NCBI GenBank assembly: GCA_037176905.1
Contig: JBBBWG010013668.1
Span: 39,844 to 81,952 of the forward strand
DNA length: 42,109 nt
Reading direction: 5' to 3'
Source of the DNA: Azolla pinnata
Taxonomy: Eukaryota > Streptophyta > Polypodiopsida > Salviniales > Salviniaceae
Part shown: positions 13,301-26,301 of the stretch, piece after piece
Layout: every line of letters starts with the position of its first letter
How positions within the stretch are numbered: the first letter of the stretch is position 1
Notes under the pieces: generated by a model
What the model was told of the DNA's origin: nothing
The model's database searches: none
Seen by the model: only the letters and a program-made list of their open reading frames with translations
Program-made: the position numbers and the translations under genes

Positions 13301-16300
13301 ATGCAAGTGTATGGTTTCTTCTCAATGAGGGAAGAGATGAGGCAATTATCTAAGAGCAATTTTCATTCTAGGTGCTCACTTTATGATCATACCATTGTTT
13401 TGCATTTTGTGATGTACATTTTACATTATTTAGTGTGTAGCTGTCAGCCTTGTTAATTGGGGAATTTATGATCTAATAATTGTGATGTTCAAAACATTAA
13501 CACTGGACAGAAAATTAAATATATAATGGCAAAATTTCCCATGTGATAGCCTTTCAAGACAAACCTTTAATTTTTGCCAGATTGGTAAACCTGAAAGTTA
13601 TCGGTTCCTTCAAAAGTTCTATAATATGCTGGTTTCTATTTTCTCTATTGGAGATTAGGAGATGCAGGAACAAGAATTCGATATTATTGCATTATGGACA
13701 GCACCATTTGGAGGAAGCTCTGAAGTACAATTGAGGCAGGCTGAATCAAATCTCATAGCAGAGGTCTGGTAAGGCATCTCATTCCTAGAACTCTTCCATG
13801 TTTTTCTATAAGAATACTAATATCTTTCTCTATCTGTCTATGCTGCGGTTATACAGTGGTTGGTCAGCGGCAGTTGAGGCCCTTACTGCATTTGTGAAAA
13901 GTTATGTGGTTCCCAATTTCTCTTCTAAAGAGGAAGGCATCATTTTGCAACCAGTCCTGGGATATTTAAACGTGTATGTGGTAGATATTTGTTAGATACA
14001 TTAAACATGATAAGTGTTTCTTAACTTCAAGCTTTTTCAGGTTGTAAATCAAAATCATGTTTATCCTTGATGTTGTCTGGTCTGATGTGATGTGCTATTT
14101 CTCCACAGGGCCCTAGCGTACCTTTCCTCCACAAAGCTACAACAAGTGGCTGGGGAAGTGAAACAAGCTGTTGATACCCTCTTAATGAGAACTCTCATGG
14201 CATACCGAGCACTTCCTAATGCATTTTGCTACAGAAATGATCATGACATGCTGTTGGACATATGCTCCGGCCCATTCAAGTTAGTTAATATTGTTGGTGG
14301 ATAAACTTTATAGAGTATATATGATAATTCAATTTTTTTTCAGGTATCCAGCAGTGTGGGGACAAAGTTCATGTTTGAGACAACTATTAGACTATCGAGA
14401 CTCAATACTAGGTCCTTGGGTACCTGGAAGGTTGACTACATTCTCTCCATGCATGCACTTACATGATGAATGCAAGACATACTGATTTGTGACACTGATA
14501 CTAGGGACTCATTTGAAGATGATTTACGTGCATTTGATGGAGGCAGTGATGGACCCCTTCCCTGCATATGGGACAGCCATAATATCTCCGCATTCCCTCA
14601 GGTCTGTGCTGAATTAAATTAATAGACTATTTTGCAAACTTTTCTTTTTGGGTTTTTATAAATTGTATGTGTCTATCTGGTGCAGCCTTTTTCAGTGTCC
14701 ACATTACTTCTCAATGAACTGCTTCTATGCTTTGGATCAATTTTTGCTGCCCAAGTACGTTTCTCTGGACTCTAATAAATTACTTTCTTGGTTTCAAGAT
14801 CGACTGTGCAATCTAATGCTATAGTCAGATATGTTTTTCTATGCAGAAAGAACCCAAGAAGCTCCTACTCCTGGACATCCTGGAAGCATCTGCTAAACTG
14901 AGCAAGAAACAAAGCTTCCAGGAAGCCAATGCTACTAATATATGTGTGACTCTTCTTGCCTCTCTCAAGGTAAATAATATTAATAAATTTATTATAGCAA
15001 TTGAAAAATATTGAGGTTGCAATCCTTTATAACTATGTTATTTCTATCCATGTCAGGAAACTCTACGTATGCGCAGCTCAGATTATGAACCTGAGTTCAA
15101 TCGGAGACTACAGTTGCTTTTCCAGGTTTGGTTGATATTCTTGTTCTACTTTTCTATTACTTCATTATCTTGAAGCAAATAAACTACCATTGGAGTTAAA
15201 CGGCTTTAATGCATGGAAGATTATTATGCTCTTGATTGCATGAAGCATACCTGACACAACCAATATGAAATCTGAGAGACATTCTTTTGGTTCTCCTTTT
15301 GCTGTGTTGACTGGCATATATATGTTTCACACACACATACATATAAATAATATTGTCATTATGCTTTTCACTGTTATTGTCATATACAATATACACACAT
15401 GCACAATATCGTCACCATTATATATACACACTATATTGTCATTATGTTTTAGACCATTATTAATGCATACTTCAGCAATTGGGATGAAGAGCTAACGTAA
15501 ATTTAAAATATATTACTGATTTTCTTATGAATTGAAATTTAACACTAAACATTATCGATCAAAACTTTTGAATTAAAGATTTATTGCGAAGCTGCATAAA
15601 TTCTGTGACATGTTGCAAAACCACATTCTGATAAGCTATAGTGTTTTGGATTTAGGTTAAGGCATGTAACTTCGGCAACCAAATTTGTGGCATTTGTACA
15701 ATAAATGATTGTAATTTCTATGTTTGTAACTCAATGAATCAAAGTTTTTCCTATGTTTTGAAAAAATATAACATTGAAATGAGATTTAACAGGGGATTAT
15801 GGCGGAAGAAACTTCAACAACTCCCCAGCGCCGTGCTGCTGCTGAAGGACTTGGCATTCTTGCTCGTCTAGGCAATGATGTATTTGCAGCGCGTTTGGTA
15901 TAACTTAAGACTAACTTATGGTTTCTCTTTTGACTTTTGATACTTGTTATGTGTGTAATGCTCTCTCAAACTTGTGGTGCAGACAAAATCACTCCTTGCA
16001 GATGCCAGTGGAGTGCTAAACACTGGGATGAGAGCGTCTATGGCTTTTGCATTAGGATGTATACATAGGAGGTAAAAATCAGTCTTTTCTTGTTTATTAA
16101 TTGAATTTATGAAGGAAGTTAACATTATAGTTTTCTCAAATTATGTACCTACGTGGCAAAATTCTTATATGCCTGTGCCAATCTGTTTTCCAGCAAAGGA
16201 GGGATGGCATTATCTGTATTAGTTCCTGCTACTGTGCAAATTCTATGCCTGATGTCCAGGGATCCTAAACCTTTGGTCCATATATGGTCATTGCACAGTC

Positions 16301-19300
16301 TTTGGCTGACAGTAGAGGCAGCTGGACTTACATATGTCCCCCATGTCCAGGTATTTTGATCCAGGTGAAATTTGCATCCAGGTAGCCATGAACTCATTGA
16401 CGCACACCTTGTTGAGTAGATATTTATTAGAATATGAGGAGAAATTACTTTTGGCTGCATGCTGCCAGTGTAATTAACCTGGGAGATTGAAGCAGGCATT
16501 TGGGGGTTGACCAAACCTAAATGACAAGATTGGTATTTGTCCATGATCGTTTGAAATTTAGTATCTTCATCCATATATTAACCTGCGGAGATTGAAATAG
16601 CCATTTGTGGCAGCTAAAAAATCCTATGACAAGATTAGTACTTGTTTATGATCACTTGGACTTTGATATCTTATATCCATGATACTTTAGGTTATATATG
16701 TTAATATTTAAGGGGAAAAACCTGCTGCTCTCGGAGAAAGTGAAAGCTGAGATAACCTCATCAAAGAAATAAAGGCATGATATAGCGTTTTGCCTGTATG
16801 TATTCTATGAAGTGTTCAGTTTGGATGGATAGGGTGTGTTCCATATTCAAATTTTTATTGAAGTGGTAGGTTTATTTATCCATGTTTGTGTACCATTTAA
16901 GATATGGATGTCATGTTTCAGCCTTCTCATATTGCTGCATGTCATATGCAGGTCACAATGTCTTTGGTGATGGAAATCCTACATTCTGAGGAACATACTG
17001 GTCCCGAAGTACGTCAGTGTCTTGGGCGTTTAATAAATGCAATTGTTGCAGTCATAGGCCCAGAGTTGTCTCCGGGGAGTTCATTTTTCTCGCGATGCAA
17101 GGTTTGGTTTTCTCCCTTGAAACAATAAACATACACTTCCTGCTAAAGCTTGGTCTCTTTAGTGGAATGTCTTTCGCTTGGCTTTGTTAATCAAATATTT
17201 AACTTTCTCATGGTTTTGTGCTTCATCAGTCTGTGATTGCAGAAATAAGTTTTGTGGAGGAGCCTGCATCACTATTAGAGTATGCTGTCTTTCCTGAAAT
17301 GGATATACTTCATCCATATTTCTAGGATTTTTTTTAATGCTTACCCTGTATTATGTTTAGGTCAGTATTATTCACGCAACAATTGGTCCTGTTTGCACCT
17401 CAAGCACTTTCCGTTCACATGCATGTGCAGAAACTGACCCCAACACTTGGGTCCAAACAGGTCTTTGTAGGCTGGAGCAAAGGATTTTTGAGATTTAATT
17501 TGGAATTTCTTTGAGTCTCATGGGTTGATTTTTCTTGTACAGCCCTCCTTAAGGCAAGCTGCAGTCTGTACATTACGACATTTAACTGAACGTGATCCTG
17601 TAAGAGATTGCTATTTTTCTGGTGTTGATGTCTTGTTGCTAAAAGACAGATCAGCTTTATATGCATCCTAATTATCATATTGTGATATTCTAAACAAAAT
17701 GCAGGTTTCCATGATTGAGGAACAGATAGAAGAGAAACTTTTTGCTATGCTTGATACTGAGACAGATCCGAGGTTTACCACTCTTTGTCTATGGCTTCAA
17801 ATATAATAATGAGACTTTGTATTCATATGTTCTATTATGGATCTGCTGAACTAACTTTTGTTTATGCATTAGTATAATCCAGCTTGTACGCATGACTCTA
17901 GTTTGCTTATTAGAGGCAGCATGCCCAATGTATGTCTTCCGATGGCTTCACCTTTGCCGAAATGTTGTAAGTTTTCGTATTGTTTGCTCGAGTGTTACTC
18001 TTCTTAAGTATGCAAGCTAGAGCATATAGTATTATATTTTCTCTGCTGTTGTAGGTTTTAGCAACCTCTTCAACTATTGCAGCTGGCAGCAGAGCAGGGA
18101 GTGTAGATGCCATTTTGCTTTCTTCAAACAAAGATCTGGCATTTGCAGATGATGAAGAAGGAATGATTGAGAAAAAAGATCAACAAAAAGCTTCAGCGAT
18201 TTCCTCCAATGGTATCAAGAACCAGTCCAGGGAAGGAGATCAGCTACCTCGTTATAGCACTCGCTTATTTGCTGCAGAGTAAATGCCATTCATTTCTTTA
18301 CAGATTTTTTGTTTTAGAAACCTAGGAAAGCAACTCCGGAATGCTCTTCATGTTCATGGTACCATAATCATAAATCTTATTGTTCCACTGTTTATCTAAG
18401 TTCTTTGCTCTTATTTTTGGAAAATATTCATCTGGAAATTTGCACAAGTACTTGAGCACTCTTTGTGTAATTCTCCTGACATTCTATATTTTTATAATGT
18501 TTTCTATGGAAGATTCTTAAATTCTCTATGAACGACTAACAACAAGCTTTATATAGGTGCTTGGTTCGTCTTCCAATAGCTGTGGGCAAGGATCCACGGC
18601 ATTTTAACCTTGCACTTGCGAAGGATGACACTTCATCTAGATTGACATCCAAATCTGGAGCAGATTGGCTTGTGATGCAGCTCAGTCAGCTGGTTGCTCT
18701 GGCATATCAGGTGAGCTTTTATTACATGCCTCAATGATTATGAATTGCAGTGACATAACCACTCGTCTTAAATTCAGACTGCTTTGTACATATACCTATT
18801 ATGTTTTACAATTTCAAGAAAATTCTGCTGGCATGGATGCAAACAAAAGTTTGATCTAAAAATCACCACATATAATTAAGCCGCAATGGCCTGTAAAATA
18901 TTGTCAAAATACTCGAGGCAATCATAACTAGTGTATTTGGCTAATTGCATAGGTTTCAACTGGTGTGTTTGAGAGCTTGCGGGAAAAAGGTGTATTATTA
19001 CTTGTCTTAATTCTTCAGAAGGTAATGCAAAAATGCAATCACAGGATTTAATCAAGGCGTTATTAATTGTTGACTTTAATTTTATTTTGCTACCTCAAGC
19101 AAGTTTTCCAGCTGTTCTGTCATAATATTAAAACAATGTTATGGCTAGATAAAATGTTAAGATGAAAAAGGTGTATTATTACTTGTCGTAATTCTTCAGA
19201 AGGTAATGCAAAAATGCAATCACAGGATTTAATCAAGGTATTATTAATTGTTGATTCTCATTTTATTTTGCTACCGTGAGCAAGTTTTCCAGCCGTTCTG

Positions 19301-22300
19301 TCATAATATTGAAACGATGTTGTGGCTAGATAAAACGTTGAGATGTGAAAAGTAAAATCATCAGAAGTGGCGTGTTCTTCAAGCTAATATAACTTCTACA
19401 GCGTGGCATAAAGCCATGCTGGTGATTTTATGACCAATGGATCTAATATAACCTCTGATAGTTGGAAAAGGTGAACAGCCCTAACATCCTGCAATCTGTT
19501 GCACCTGCTTTGAGGGTGATAGAATTTGTCTCCAAATGCACAGTTACCTAGAATCTAGCGTGCAAATGTATTATGTACTACAAAGATGTTAGCTTTGCTT
19601 ATCCCTCAACTCAACCGATAGAACTGTAATATACGTGCATTGAATCTAGGGTCCAAATGTATTATGTACCAACAAATATGTTAGTGTTGCTTACACTCAG
19701 GTAATACTAGCTTATTACCAAGAAGCTATTGTGTTTTCAAATGTCTAGCAGCAGTCACTCAGGGATACTACAGAATGAGTATAGTTTCCACCATGTGGTG
19801 ATTAATATATGAAATGAGAAACACTAATTATGTTCAGGTTTATGTAACACTCTTTATACAATTATATTACACGTGTTTCTTTCAGTTTGGTGACACTGGA
19901 GACCCTGATTTTAGTGGTCATCTAATTTTGGAGCAATATCAGGTATTATTTTTGAAGAATTTTTAACTATATAGGAAGTTATGATATCCAATATTGTGGA
20001 CACTGACATCTATAAGTTCTGTCGCTTTATAGGCACAGTTCTTGTCAGCACTGCGTACTGCTTTGGATATTAATGCTGCCCCCCTTTTACTGGATGCTGG
20101 ATTGCAGCTTTCTTCACGTGTATAAGTCTAATCTCTCAATGACATCGTTAACCTGTATGCTAATTCATGAACCATATGAACTGGTGATAAAACTGAAATT
20201 TCTTTCATGTTTGTAGATTATCACGAGTGGCATATCGAATGCTGATGCTGGTGTGTTCAAACGTGTTATCACTCTACTATCACATTTGCTTATCAACTTG
20301 GACGATTTGCAGTTCCCTTCATATGCAGAGTGGGTGGGTTGCAAGGTATGAATTTGTGGAAACTTGTCAATGATTACAATGCTTATGATAGTCCAAATGC
20401 TATACTGCTCTTTTTTGTGTAACAGGTTCAGATCAGTTTACTGAGAGCATATGCTTCTATAAAAAATTACTCTTATGCCTGCATGACAGAAGGTTCTAAC
20501 AAGTTCAAAGAGGGTTTATGTTTATGGATGTTGTTGGTTGATGACGATGATAGACTTAGAGTGTTATGGACTGGTTTGCTAAGAGATTATGGTGTTCTTA
20601 AAATATTTAAGTCATCCCAATTACAGGTAAGGGGTATGTTCGAAAGAATTCTTCGTATGCTCACTGCAATAAAATAAATGTTCATACAATTTTAGATCTG
20701 CTTGGTGATTGCAGACCCAATATAAGCCTTTCTTAAGCGGTCTGCTGCTACCTGCCATCGTTTTGATTGTTCAACCTTATCTTCAGGATGTGTGGCCAGT
20801 TGTTCTTGAGGCTGTAACATTGAGTATTTGTACAAATTCCTTATTGGAAAGTGAAATCAGAGATCTGGGGGAATCAAGTAGCATGGCTAAGTTAAATGTG
20901 CCAATATCTATATCTACCAATGATTTCCATCACCTCTGGGCTCTATGCTTTTCTATATTGTGCCAGTTGAAGCCAGAGACCAGTAAATCAATGAATTCCG
21001 GTGATTTCAAGTCGATTTCCTTGAAGAAACGTAACCATTCAGAATCTCAAAAAGATGATTTTGGAGTGGTTGCACTGAAAGGACTTAAATATCTGGTTGA
21101 GCAAGGTTTACAGAGTCCTGAGTTGTTGTCAGCACAATTAATTCAAGAGTTATTGCAGGTAGTTTGCCAACAGATACTAATTTTTGACTTCTGTGTTTTA
21201 TGTCCTAATATGAACTGATGGTTGCCCAGATTGTGATGCATATCGAATTCCAATTATCTTCAGCAACATGGAAAGTCATCTTTCCAATTTTAGAGCAGGT
21301 TGAGTACAAGTTGAGAATCGAATGGTATTGGTTGTCAAATATGCCTGATTACAAAGGTTGAATGGAATTACAGGTATTGATGAGATCTCCAGATGAATTC
21401 TTTGCGAGCGAGGATTGGCTGCTCATTGTGACAGAATCATGCATATACCATAGTCAACAAGTTTTAAGCAGGTTAGACTATAAGATAAATTTTATTATTG
21501 ATAACAATTACCTTGCCAGATAATCTGCTAGTTATGCTGTTTCTCTGACCAGACCAGGAGCTTGGCGGAGCTGCTATACAAGCCATCTTTTAGGCTTTTA
21601 CAACTATTTAAGTTCATATTAATATGTTAATTGAAATAGGAGATAATTCTAATATATCAGGTGATCTATGAACAGAACGTGTAAAGATTATCATATTTGA
21701 ACGAATAGTGTTACTCATGTTCATATACAAAATTTTTCTAGCTTAAAGAGGGCAGTTAAACAGTTAATTTTATTCAATTATGACTAGTAGATCAGAAGTG
21801 TAAATAATGAACATTGGTGGATACACTCACATCTACATGAAATTTTTATATTAAAAAAGTTGAAAATATCGTAAAATGTTTTATCTGAAATGATGTGTAC
21901 TGATAGTGGATCATTTATCCATGGGCAGTATTTCTTCTAGGGAACTTGTGGGTGAATTCAAGGATGATTCTATCATCTCCACATGTTTCAAGATCTTGGA
22001 AATACTTACACAAAGATCACCTGATGAGGTACATCTTGTTTAGATTCACTCTCTGGATAATGTCTATGATATAATCAACTTATCTACAAGGTTGTTCTTG
22101 TCAAAGATGGGGAACAAATTCTCATTCTCATCCTAATTCTGTAATGCAGAGGAAAACCCAGCTTCTTCCAGTCATACTTCTCATGGGACTCGAGTTTATC
22201 AAATCTTCTTCTACATTCTTAGCTTCTGCAGTGGATTTTGTATCAAAGCTAACTGCTTTGGTTATTACGTCTGCAGGTATATGGTTCAGCTACCTAAACT

Positions 22301-24356
22301 TTCAAGTTTTATTATGTTAGTTAATAGTGTGCTCACATCTAAGTCAAATGTCCGAACTTTAGCTGAAGTTGCTTTGGGTCAATATCTTTTGATATCTGTA
22401 CGTGAGTTAGGAGAGACCTTCTCATGTGCATTGATAATATGTATTACTTAATTTAATAGGATAATGTGCTCAATTGCACTATCTAATAATCCAATTTTAT
22501 TATGCTTGCTACCGTAAACATAACATTGCCATATTTTTGCAGTGGATCAAAAAGCATCAATCTTGGCTTCTATCATTCTGAATTTGTCAGAGTCATTTGC
22601 TTCTTTGATAAAGGCCTGCAATGCAGATGCAGATGTAGATCCAGGAAATGTATCAAAAGTAGTGGTATTCTTGGAACTTCTGCTTTCTATCACTCAAGTT
22701 GTGATCGATGCTGCAAGAAACACGTCAAACATAGTATCTTTAGAAAGTTCCACGAGATATTTGATTCTGCAACATTGTACTCAGTGTTTTTACTCAGCGC
22801 TTATAGCTTCCCATATTGAGGTTAGCGCATCAATACGAGTGGATTTCATCTGTTCTTCCACAAGTTTGTATATATCTGTCTTAGACGATGTTATTGCAGG
22901 TACAATTAGCGGCCCTTCAGACTTTGCGGGGTGTTGCACAGGCCGCTATTACTGAAGAAAAACATGAAGTTAAATGTGAACTCCCACTATTGATGATGAA
23001 AGATCTTGGCAGTCCAATAGTTGGTGGTATCTACACTCAGTTAAAGGTGCATTGCAAATTCATCCTGTTCCTTTCCTTTGATAGTGCAGTGTCTCACGAT
23101 ATGGGTGCCTTGCAGAATCCTCTGACGGCCAAAGCAGCAGCATCAGTTGGTGAAAGACTAAAGCTACTTGTACTTCTTCATTCTTTAGTTCGAGGCAATG
23201 AAGCACAAGTTGAGGTTTTACACATACTGTTGCCCACAATCATTGCTGCCGCTTCAGCAAATATTGTTGAAGAGAGTCAGGTATGCGAGATCTCAATCTA
23301 ATTTTTTATATTGAAACCACCGTACAAATTTTAGTAAGGGGGTTTATATCATCACAATTCAATTTAGAGCTAATAGATGTGGATCACAACACGTTTTTTT
23401 GCATTAGATAACAGAGGGACTGAGAACAGTGGCAGTGAAGTTGGTCACACACCTGGCCTCACAACCAGACTGTGCTATACAGTTAAAATCTGTGCTCTTG
23501 GAGATGCCAACTGAGTTACGCCAGAAGCTTCAAGTAATTCCTTTTTATGTTTATTCTCATATAATTGTCTCTCAGTTACAACAAAAGGTGATGTTTACAT
23601 TTGAAATAGGACATCCTTCGAGCATCTGCAACTCAAAAGGCTACATCTGCCAATACGGTAACTCCAGTGTTTCCGACCATAGCCCAAAAGTTGGTAATGC
23701 CAGCCATTGTTCCACCAGAAGCGCCAATAAAAACAGAGTCTCTGCAATTAGCTCATGTTGGGTTTCTGGAATCGGGAGGACAAGCTAACTTGAGCAATGA
23801 AGATGATGATTGGGATGATTTTCAGTCATACCCTGCAGAGGATGACGGACCAATGCAAGATTCTGAAATGCAGTCCGACAGTGTTAATCAGCCAGTTGTA
23901 TTTGGAAGTGAGATGTATTTTACAGCAGGAAATCCCGTTGAGAGAGACAGTGTTGTTTCTGAGGACACCCTAACAGTTTCGATCGAAGAGACCAGTGAGC
24001 TTGTGTGTGCAGCAGCAGATAAAACTGAATCAAATAAAGCAGACTTAATTATTGAGAGGGAACATGATTTAGAGGCTGACCTAGCAACAGCAAGAGATAT
24101 AAAAATAAACGATGGGCATATGCATTCTGCATCAGATGAAACTGAATCAGTTAATGGAGAAAGGTTGTCCAAGATTGTGCATGTTACAGAAGCCCAAGTT
24201 GATACAAAGCATAATGTACAAGATAATTTTGCCATCCCGAGTGAGAGACCTACAGATGAAGTGCATAATGATGAGGCAAAGGGAAAGGGAAATTCACAGG
24301 AAATTTTGGACATCGAGAAATCAGATTCTAACATTGTTCAAGAAGATTTTGAATAA
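7367..24356 (+). CDS. SWEETIE: SWEETIE, HEATR5/Laa1-type HEAT-repeat protein, 48 exons
   Basis: Reconstructed exons: 7367-7519, 8423-8630, 8717-8823, 9839-10075, 10170-10259, 10630-10717, 10880-10944, 11556-11666, 11800-11889, 12389-12469, 12538-12606, 12681-12806, 12912-13015, 13116-13248, 13659-13768, 13857-13973, 14109-14279, 14344-14430, 14505-14601, 14686-14754, 14847-14969, 15057-15125, 15793-15897, 15983-16071, 16194-16350, 16952-17101, 17230-17279, 17361-17460, 17543-17599, 17705-17772, 17873-17966, 18055-18278, 18557-18710, 18953-19021, 19886-19942, 20033-20119, 20217-20345, 20426-20626, 20715-21158, 21230-21298, 21374-21471, 21941-22028, 22150-22276, 22543-22820, 22900-23046, 23116-23280, 23408-23533, 23610-24356. 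They total 6585 nt (2194 aa) with no internal stop, close to Arabidopsis SWEETIE (about 2200 aa). Diagnostic stretches are CQRKCEDALQALLVIGARPP, KGDSISIYSRASSLQGWLLE, GRLINAIVAVIGPELSPGSS and LGPWVPGR. The protein is almost wholly helical HEAT-type repeat. Near residue 2010 an acidic EDDDWDDFQSYPAED motif opens a disordered acidic tail. The animal and yeast relatives (HEATR5, Laa1) work with the AP-1 clathrin adaptor at the trans-Golgi and endosomes; the Arabidopsis gene affects sugar metabolism, growth and senescence. The donor after 11889 is GC rather than GT. The gene looks intact. Confidence 0.95.
11098..11220. repeat. TG-rich tandem duplication in SWEETIE intron 7
   Basis: Two copies about 47 bp apart each contain ACCAGTGTG, a run of TG dinucleotides and ATAGGAACC followed by CCTTAGGA or CTTTAGGA. 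The stretch lies wholly in the intron between the exons ending at 10944 and starting at 11556. No function is suggested. Confidence 0.7.
16470..16680. repeat. About 104-bp diverged tandem duplication in SWEETIE intron 25
   Basis: Two adjacent copies share the order AACCTG-GAGATTGAA, GACAAGATT-GTA, TTGT-ATGATC and GATATCTT or AGTATCTT, offset by about 104 bases (AACCT at 16476 and 16580). Substitutions and small gaps are frequent, so the event looks old. It lies within the intron 16351-16951. Confidence 0.65.
18983..19345. repeat. 181-bp tandem duplication across the exon 34 / intron 34 boundary of SWEETIE
   Basis: Copy 1 (about 18984-19164) contains the last 38 bases of exon 34, its donor and 143 bases of intron. 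Copy 2 (about 19165-19345) repeats this with about 15 mismatches in 181 bases, roughly 92% identity. The donor AAG|GTAATG is identical in both copies. Copy 2 lacks the first part of the exon and its acceptor, so only copy 1 gives a full in-frame exon. Copy 2's exon fragment is still open in the true frame (LVVILQK against LVLILQK). Confidence 0.9.
19551..19692. repeat. About 91-bp partial tandem duplication in the same SWEETIE intron
   Basis: GAATCTAG-GT-CAAATGTATT, ATGTAC and ATGTTAG-TTGCTTA recur in order at 19551 and 19642, about 91 bases apart, with scattered differences. It lies downstream of the 181-bp duplication, in the intron 19022-19885. This intron has therefore grown by at least two local duplications. 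Confidence 0.7.
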
Positions 24357-25805
24357 TCCGATAACATAGGGGATTTGATGTGAGAAAAGGGATTTGTCTA
24401 ATATATAGCTCTGCTCTTTGGCGTCTAGAGGCAAGCGTGAATGAGAAAACATGGAGGGGAGAAATGATAAGTTGGTGATTGAACTGCTTTCTTCTGCCAA
24501 AGTTGGGGAGAGCAAGTAAAATGCTTTTTATCATCCCATAAGAGAACAAACCAATTTTCAATGCTTGGAGATCATACCACCCAACGGAAAAAGGAGAGAA
24601 TGCCATTACTGCCAAGTATTTGCATGTGATATTTAACAGGTGTGGCACGTTCTCCGCACCATATGGGCTTTCCATATCTTGACTACTTCCTTGATGATAA
24701 ATGTTCTGTTTTGTACATGTATACTCATGTTTTGAAGGATACCTTGGCGATCTGAATCTATGTTTTATTGATTCCACTAAAAGTAGGGTCTTTCCCACTA
24801 GATGTACATGCGGTTTAAGCACATGATGGGTGAAACAATACCTGCTTGTTGGGGTGTGGACTGCTTGCTATTGACCGTTACTCTCTCACTCTTGATTGTA
24901 TGGCTATATAAAGATTGACATCAGTGTAAACGCAACTCTTTGCTATGTCAACAACGTCACAGTAGTAATAAAGTTCTTAATGGTAGGATAACCATTACAA
25001 GGTTTTGTCGAGAATTACATGATTAGTATGTGCAATGTGAAGAAGGTAGTATCGGTTTGAGATGCATGTTTCATTTGGGATGAGAATTAGGAACTTTCTA
25101 CACTTTGCTCTCATTTGGAAGAGCAGCAAGGTGATGGATGCCCCATGTCCTAACAAAACTACTGAAATCCCATATGTATGCATCCTTTCCATCGATATGC
25201 ATATATCGTGATATAGTTTCAGCCAATGGATCTCCCATCGGTAGCAAAAGGAAGAGGGATGAATCATAAATGTTCGAACTCTCCTTGCCAAAAATTACGG
25301 AAATGGACTTAGGCGTTCTCTCTAATGGCCTTTCCAATTTCCAAGCTCACGAGATTGTGAGGACGTCTAGAAAGAAGAAGGTCAAAGAATGGGATGTAAG
25401 GAGAAAAGCGTAGACCGAATAGAGGGTCCTTGTTGTGTTAGTCAGCGCACGATAAGCTGTATCAAGCGTTGGTCGTGGGAAACAGAACTACGTAAAGGAC
25501 CCGGTGAATCACGGTGAGCACGGATCAGAGAGCGAGCAGGAAACCGACGTTGGATCGGCGCACAACGTATCGATGATGGGGCAAGATCGGTCCTCCCGAA
25601 GAGCAAAATCCAGCAGCTCTGCAAGGATTGCACAAGCGATGGAAAGAACGGATCGTTAGAAAGCAAGAAACGACGTTTCGAATCGACGCAGATTCATCGC
25701 CGATCGGAGGATTAGGAACAAATCCTAGCACTTGCTTGCTCTTTGCAAGACACAAAGTGTTGGGAAGAATCACAAAAACACAGAGCATCCAAATAATTAA
25801 TTCAC
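24357..25805. other. SWEETIE 3' UTR and intergenic DNA
   Basis: A polyadenylation-type AATAAA sits at 24967-24972, about 610 bp after the SWEETIE stop, and the region to there is likely 3' UTR. From about 25000 to 25805 I recognise no gene. Open frames on both strands overlap and match nothing I know. The right end is probably distal promoter of SEC24. Confidence 0.55.
24967..24972 (+). terminator. Putative SWEETIE polyadenylation signal
   Basis: Exact AATAAA on the coding strand about 610 bases past the stop codon, in AT-rich sequence. This is the best hexamer match seen in the 3' flank. Plant signals are degenerate, so the true cleavage site may differ. Confidence 0.4.
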
Positions 25806-25897
25806 AAGAAGAAGAAGAAGAAGAAGAGAAGAAGAAGAAGAAGAAGAAAAAGAAGAAGAGAAGAAAGAAGAAGAAAGAAGAAAGAAGAAGAAGAAGA
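25806..25897. repeat. (GAA)n purine microsatellite upstream of SEC24
   Basis: About 90 bases of GAA/AAGA purine repeat lie 400-500 bp before the SEC24 ATG. It generates basic and acidic or polyserine open frames on both strands, which should not be annotated. A run of about 11 C residues occurs further on at about 26018-26030. The tract could lie in the promoter or at the start of the leader. Confidence 0.9.
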
Positions 25898-26301
25898 TCC
25901 TTGAACAGAAGTGTTGAGATCCATCTCCATCCCTGGCCCCGGAGGCGCCTCTGCATCGCCAGCTCCACGGATCTGCATCTGAACCCATCTCAGGAATCTC
26001 GAGCTCGACGACAGATCCCCCCCCCCCCCTCCCTCTCTCGCAGGTGCGTTCTCCACACGGAATTCCCCCGATTCGTTTCTTCTTCTTTTCCTTTTCTTTG
26101 TGCTCTGTGCCGTGCTTTGTAGCTGCGTGAAATCTTTCGTTCCTGTCTTCGTGCGCTGTCGATCTTACCCTGCAACGCACATTCTTCCCCTTCCCCCACT
26201 CCCCCTCAAACAGAAAAATTTCAGCTTTGGGTCTCTCTCAGAAACCCTAGTTTCGGGATCCCCACTTCCGAAGAAGGCTTGTGTGCCGACCTGCGGCAGA
26301 G